Shown in pieces: positions 62,904 to 64,000 of a stretch of 64,000 nt of DNA. The first letter of the stretch is position 1. Every line of letters starts with the position of its first letter. The position numbers were made by a program, and so were the translations under genes. The stretch comes from a virus, in the IMG/VR virus record IMGVR_UViG_3300036792_000267, positions 1 to 64,000 of that record; one strand, written 5' to 3'. A model generated the notes under the pieces. That model was given only the letters and a program-made list of their open reading frames with translations, was not told the DNA's origin and ran no database searches.

Positions 62904-63848
62904 ATGAAGTTTGGCAGGCGGCTTGCTGCCGCCGTAGTTGTGCCTTTTCTCGCGCTGGGGGGCGGCCTGGCCGCTGCCGGGGTCGCGAGCGCCGCGCCCG
63001 TCCCGACCGGCTACACGGCCTGGATCGGCCATGACCAGGTTGAGGTTTCCAGCCTCGGGGTGAACGCCGCCGCTGCCGTCAACGCCGCCGGCACGCTGAG
63101 CCTGACGGTGGGCTCGCCGAGCGCGAGCACCTACGCCCAGGCCGTGGTTGACCTTCCGGCAGGTAGCGTCCTGTCGCACTTCGCGCCGGAGTTCGTGACC
63201 GACAACTACAACGCGGGCTCCCCGCGGTGGGTCATCGAGTTGGCCAACGGCAAGAACCTGTTCGGCTACCCGGCGCAGGAGGGCGGCCAGTGGGAGGAGA
63301 GCTGGAGCGGCGCCCCGCACCTTTACACCAGCTACAACCAGGCGGTGACTGACGCCGGCGGGTACGGCCAGGTGGTGAAGAGCGCGTTCATCGTGGCGGA
63401 CGGCGACCAGGCGCCGGGCACAACCGACACCATCTCGCATGTCAGCTACGGCGGCACGGACCTGACGGTGAAGCCGGTTTACGCGCCGGTGCCGCGCCTG
63501 TCCCACGGCCACGCGGTGGCCACTGCGGCGACGAGCGAGGAAGTGCTGTTCACCCTGTCCGGGGCCCCGAGCTGGGTCCGGTTCTACATCGTGGGGCCGG
63601 GAGCCATCAACGGTCACGTCGGCTGGGTGAACGCCCAGCTCGGGGTGAACATCGGCTACTACTTCGGCCTTGAGGCGCACCACGGCTACGCGGTCTACTA
63701 CCAGCCGGTGGTTGCCCAGGGCAGCGCGGTGCCGGTCCCCGGTTCGCACATGGGCTACGTGTACTTCGTCAGCGGCGCCAACGTCGGCGCGACTGCGGCT
63801 TACACCGGCCCGTCCTCGATCGCCGGGATGTACCGCCTGGCTGCGTAG
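62904..63848 (+). CDS. Secreted protein with Sec signal peptide
   Basis: The product is 314 aa. A basic start, hydrophobic core (residues 7-25) and V-A-S-A-A-P cleavage site near residue 32 form a signal peptide. The mature part is beta-strand-like, rich in Gly, Ala, Ser, Tyr and Val, with no catalytic motif recognised. ATG 62904 follows GAGGGG. Could modify the host surface or be a tail/cell-wall-type protein. Confidence 0.7.
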   Translation: MKFGRRLAAAVVVPFLALGGGLAAAGVASAAPVPTGYTAWIGHDQVEVSSLGVNAAAAVNAAGTLSLTVGSPSASTYAQAVVDLPAGSVLSHFAPEFVTDNYNAGSPRWVIELANGKNLFGYPAQEGGQWEESWSGAPHLYTSYNQAVTDAGGYGQVVKSAFIVADGDQAPGTTDTISHVSYGGTDLTVKPVYAPVPRLSHGHAVATAATSEEVLFTLSGAPSWVRFYIVGPGAINGHVGWVNAQLGVNIGYYFGLEAHHGYAVYYQPVVAQGSAVPVPGSHMGYVYFVSGANVGATAAYTGPSSIAGMYRLAA

Positions 63849-63877
63849 CAGGAGACCCACAACCGCATAAACAACCA

Positions 63878-63915
63878 GCAGAGCCCCCGGCCCACCCCCG
63901 GGGGCTCTGCGTTTT
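63878..63915 (+). terminator. Rho-independent terminator, 13-bp stem
   Basis: GCAGAGCCCCCGG (63878-63890) pairs with CCGGGGGCTCTGC (63898-63910), followed by GTTTT. One of the clearest terminators in the window. Confidence 0.85.
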
Positions 63916-63929
63916 CCGATTGCCCGTGC

Positions 63930-64000
63930 ATGCGCCTTCAGGGAATGTGGCACGAGTTCATGGCCGACGCCGGCAATGCGCCGGGCCAGCAGCAGGGAGA
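63930..64000 (+). CDS. 5' end of an unidentified gene (partial)
   Basis: ATG 63930 (or ATG 63945, with AGGGA upstream) opens M-R-L-Q-G-M-W-H-E-F-M-A-D-A-G-N and runs off the right edge. Too short to assign. Confidence 0.45.
   Translation, partial: MRLQGMWHEFMADAGNAPGQQQG

Overview
The window looks like part of a large actinobacterial phage or phage-plasmid. GC content is high throughout, codons end in G or C, GTG starts are common, and genes are packed head to tail on the + strand with ATGA, GTGA or TGATG overlaps. Phage-type functions are a large terminase subunit, a GH25 lysozyme-type endolysin, structural-type proteins with His-rich tails, and a possible Acb2/Tad1-like anti-CBASS protein. 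A VirD4/TraG-type coupling ATPase is also present, which is more typical of conjugative plasmids, so a mixed phage-plasmid lifestyle is possible. The host genus cannot be read from the sequence.

Layout. 1-6.3 kb: control region with nested inverted repeats, a ribbon-helix-helix-like regulator and many small accessory genes. 6.3-8.8 kb: coupling ATPase and a very basic protein. 8.75-9.1 kb: promoter followed by four tandem stem-loops (candidate structured RNA or leader). 9.1-12.6 kb: membrane protein, SNF2-like helicase, and a ribosomal protein bL12 homologue on the - strand. 12.6-17.5 kb: FliA/WhiG-like sigma factor, cytosine-C5-methyltransferase-like protein, DnaB-type helicase and a primase-type zinc protein. 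17.5-31 kb: regulators, HNH nuclease, clamp-loader delta-prime and delta, PolA-family polymerase, SSB-like protein, RuvC-like nuclease, RecA. 31-50 kb: TOPRIM protein, lipoprotein/membrane cluster, SbcC split in two genes around SbcD, an endolysin, an endonuclease VII-type HNH gene inserted in the start of a Cas4-like nuclease gene, beta clamp, MazG, a 990-aa radical SAM protein, DnaX, Acb2-like protein, methyltransferase and two glycosyltransferases. 50-55.8 kb: structural-type proteins and terminase. 56.2-62.6 kb: an array of 38 tRNA genes covering all 20 amino acids, with small genes (some antisense) and hairpin-closed spacers. 62.9-64 kb: a secreted protein, a strong terminator and the start of another gene.

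How the parts fit. The element appears to carry its own replisome: PolA-type polymerase with a possible DnaE-like C-terminal extension, beta clamp, all three clamp-loader subunit types, DnaB helicase, primase-type zinc protein and SSB. It also carries recombination genes (RecA, RuvC-like, split SbcC plus SbcD, Cas4-like, endonuclease VII-like). Translation functions are the tRNA array and bL12. Two promoter classes can be read. Class 1 has TTGAC-N4-GTYAA (a palindromic -35 region) followed 17-18 bp later by a TAnnnT -10 box. Class 2 is an SCGTAGYAS motif either 4-5 nt before a start codon or about 30 nt before it. The most unusual observation is that 10 of the 38 tRNAs have C instead of the nearly universal U at position 33.
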